Positions 62,848 through 64,000 of a stretch of DNA of 64,000 nucleotides are shown here, in pieces. The notes beneath the pieces are model-generated. The model had not been told where the DNA came from. It saw only the letters and a list, made by a program, of their open reading frames with translations, and made no database searches. Origin of the DNA: Phaseolus vulgaris (Eukaryota > Streptophyta > Magnoliopsida > Fabales > Fabaceae); contig NC_023753.2 in the NCBI RefSeq assembly GCF_000499845.2, forward strand, positions 24,724,942 through 24,788,941, given 5' to 3'. Position 1 is the stretch's first letter; every line of letters starts with the position of its first letter. Made by a program: the position numbers and the translations under genes.

Positions 62848-63440
62848 TGTTAGGCCGCCACTTGAGAGTTTCATTCTCATCAAGATAAGACCAAAAGGAA
62901 GAGGAGACAATACTCACTCAAGCTCACAATATTTGTGCAGAGTAACTTTTTTATTCAATTTCAACATGTCAAATACGATGGTTAGACCTCCTATTTATAG
63001 GTGAAAGAGCATTGGAAAACAAGCAAGAGGGGTAGGATGGGAAAAGGAAAAAATGGGCAGTCTTAGTCAAACCCGCATCCTAGGCTTGTCCTTGTAGAAA
63101 CTAGGTCAAATTGTCTTCCTAAAAGGCTAGGAGCAAACTAAAATGATACTTACACCCCCTATTAAAGGCACCTTATTGTAGCTTATCTTTGCTATTTGGA
63201 CCACTAAAGTGAGCCCAAATTATTTACAACATATTCTATTCTATTAACAATAATGAAACCCACTTATGCTCAGCACCCAAAGCCTGTGCTCTGCTCCTCG
63301 TGATCCTCTAGGGAAAACTAGGTGTTGAGGTAGTGGTTGGAGAATCTTGGTCTGGCCCTATGTCTTGAGGCATGCTCTTAGTCTTCCTCCACAGAAGTTG
63401 GGCCTAGTCCATAGGCGCACTCCCTCCTAGGTCCTCATCA
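62848..63440 (-). repeat. 5' LTR of the chromovirus-like element
   Basis: On the minus strand it starts TGATGAGGACCTAGGAGG at 63440 and has a TATA box (CCTATAAATAGGAGG near 63002-62988). It ends GGCGGCCTAACA at 62848. No second copy in the same orientation is in the window. Confidence 0.6.
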
Positions 63441-63476
63441 GATCCCAAATGGGAGGTTGGTGAATATTTCATTATA

Positions 63477-63492
63477 TGTGTGTGTGTGTGTT
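63477..63492. repeat. TG microsatellite
   Basis: A short (TG)n tract of about eight units following the LTR. Confidence 0.85.
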
Positions 63493-63539
63493 ATATTAAA
63501 TCTTATATGAAATTCATAATTTATGTATATGATGACTTA

Positions 63540-64000
63540 GAGGAAAAGAGGAAGAAAGCTCATATAATTGCACAAAAAATACTATTCCCCATAGACTGTC
63601 TCGGGGAGGTTATGATTAGCTAGAAAGAAGAATAATAGAAGAAAAGTTAAAGAGGCAAAAGGCAGAATCTGGTTCTGCTGAACTTATATGTCCTTCATAG
63701 TCGACATGAGAAATGGAAGTTGGCTATAACTAAACCAAGGGGTCAAATGACATCAGCGTATTGTAAGTTCATAATTACATGTCATATTTTTAGTGTTACA
63801 AACTTATAATTACATATTATTATTATATTAACACATTCCATTATGAAATTACAGGATGAGCTAGTGGAACAAAGATCACAGGGAAGTTTTGTTCCCAAAG
63901 GTCAAGATGACATTTTGACCGTGGCCATTGCCACTGAAGAACACCCTAGACATGTTCGTACAATTGGTTTTAGTGTTGGTGTTAGACAATATTTTGCATC
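63540..64000 (+). pseudogene. CACTA-type transposon gene remnant (Transposase_24/En-Spm-like), partial
   Basis: A first piece (about 63550-63765) shows LSRGGYD, then a lysine/glutamate-rich stretch. After stops and a frameshift it shows RHEKWKLAITKPRGQMTSA. A likely intron follows, with acceptor ACAG at 63851-63854. The second piece from 63855 reads DELVEQRSQGSFVPKGQDD and EEHPRHVRTIGFSVGVRQYF, open to the window edge. These are the signature stretches of the plant transposase family Pfam names Transposase_24, found in CACTA elements. Stops in the first exon make it inactive. The element continues beyond the window. Confidence 0.72.

Overview
The window is nuclear DNA from a flowering plant. 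Both complete genes are split by GT-AG introns, the sequence between them is AT-rich, and most of the window is decayed plant transposable elements (Ty1/copia, several Ty3/gypsy lineages, a CACTA-type transposon, a MITE). The reconstructed CDC48 reads much like legume CDC48, and the gypsy families resemble those of bean and soybean. A legume, probably tribe Phaseoleae, is my best guess; this is inference, not proof.

Layout. 1-107 is the C-terminal tip of an unidentified + strand gene. 1355-3649 is a putative terminal-inverted-repeat element carrying a 0.4 kb direct duplication. 5241-8700 holds decayed copia gag and gypsy integrase. 10046-16537 (minus strand) is a complete four-exon gene for ER membrane protein complex subunit 5 (EMC5/MMGT). 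Its third intron is 5957 bp and contains a MITE with a perfect 9-bp target duplication and an internally deleted gypsy element with both LTRs. 18573-19726 is a solo LTR with a perfect AGAGT target duplication. 20857-21195 is a degenerate tandem repeat. 22988-25770 is a chimeric copia remnant. 28015-29324 is a 1.3 kb near-palindrome with arms of about 0.5 kb. 29784-33528 (plus strand) is an intact nine-exon CDC48 gene (811 aa AAA+ ATPase). Its core promoter is tandemly duplicated, and intron 8 carries a duplicated exon end with its splice donor.

37668-63440 is a dense nest of LTR retrotransposons. It contains two Tat-like gypsy remnants that each carry an antisense extra ORF and a tandem-repeat block. 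It also contains an 836 bp solo LTR inserted in a primer-binding site, and an Athila-like element with only gag and protease, rearranged into an inverted structure. A further solo LTR sits inside its 3' LTR, with a perfect GTACT duplication and an empty site visible elsewhere in the window. A chromovirus-like gag follows. The last 460 bases are the start of a decayed CACTA-type transposon gene.

How the genes relate. EMC5 helps insert and fold membrane proteins in the ER; CDC48 extracts ubiquitinated proteins, including ER-degradation clients. They are about 13 kb apart and divergent. The shared theme is noted, but nothing in the sequence shows co-regulation. I found no clearly new enzymatic system. 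The most interesting items are the structural changes at CDC48, the EMC5 intron, the large palindrome upstream of CDC48, and the antisense ORFs of the Tat-like elements.
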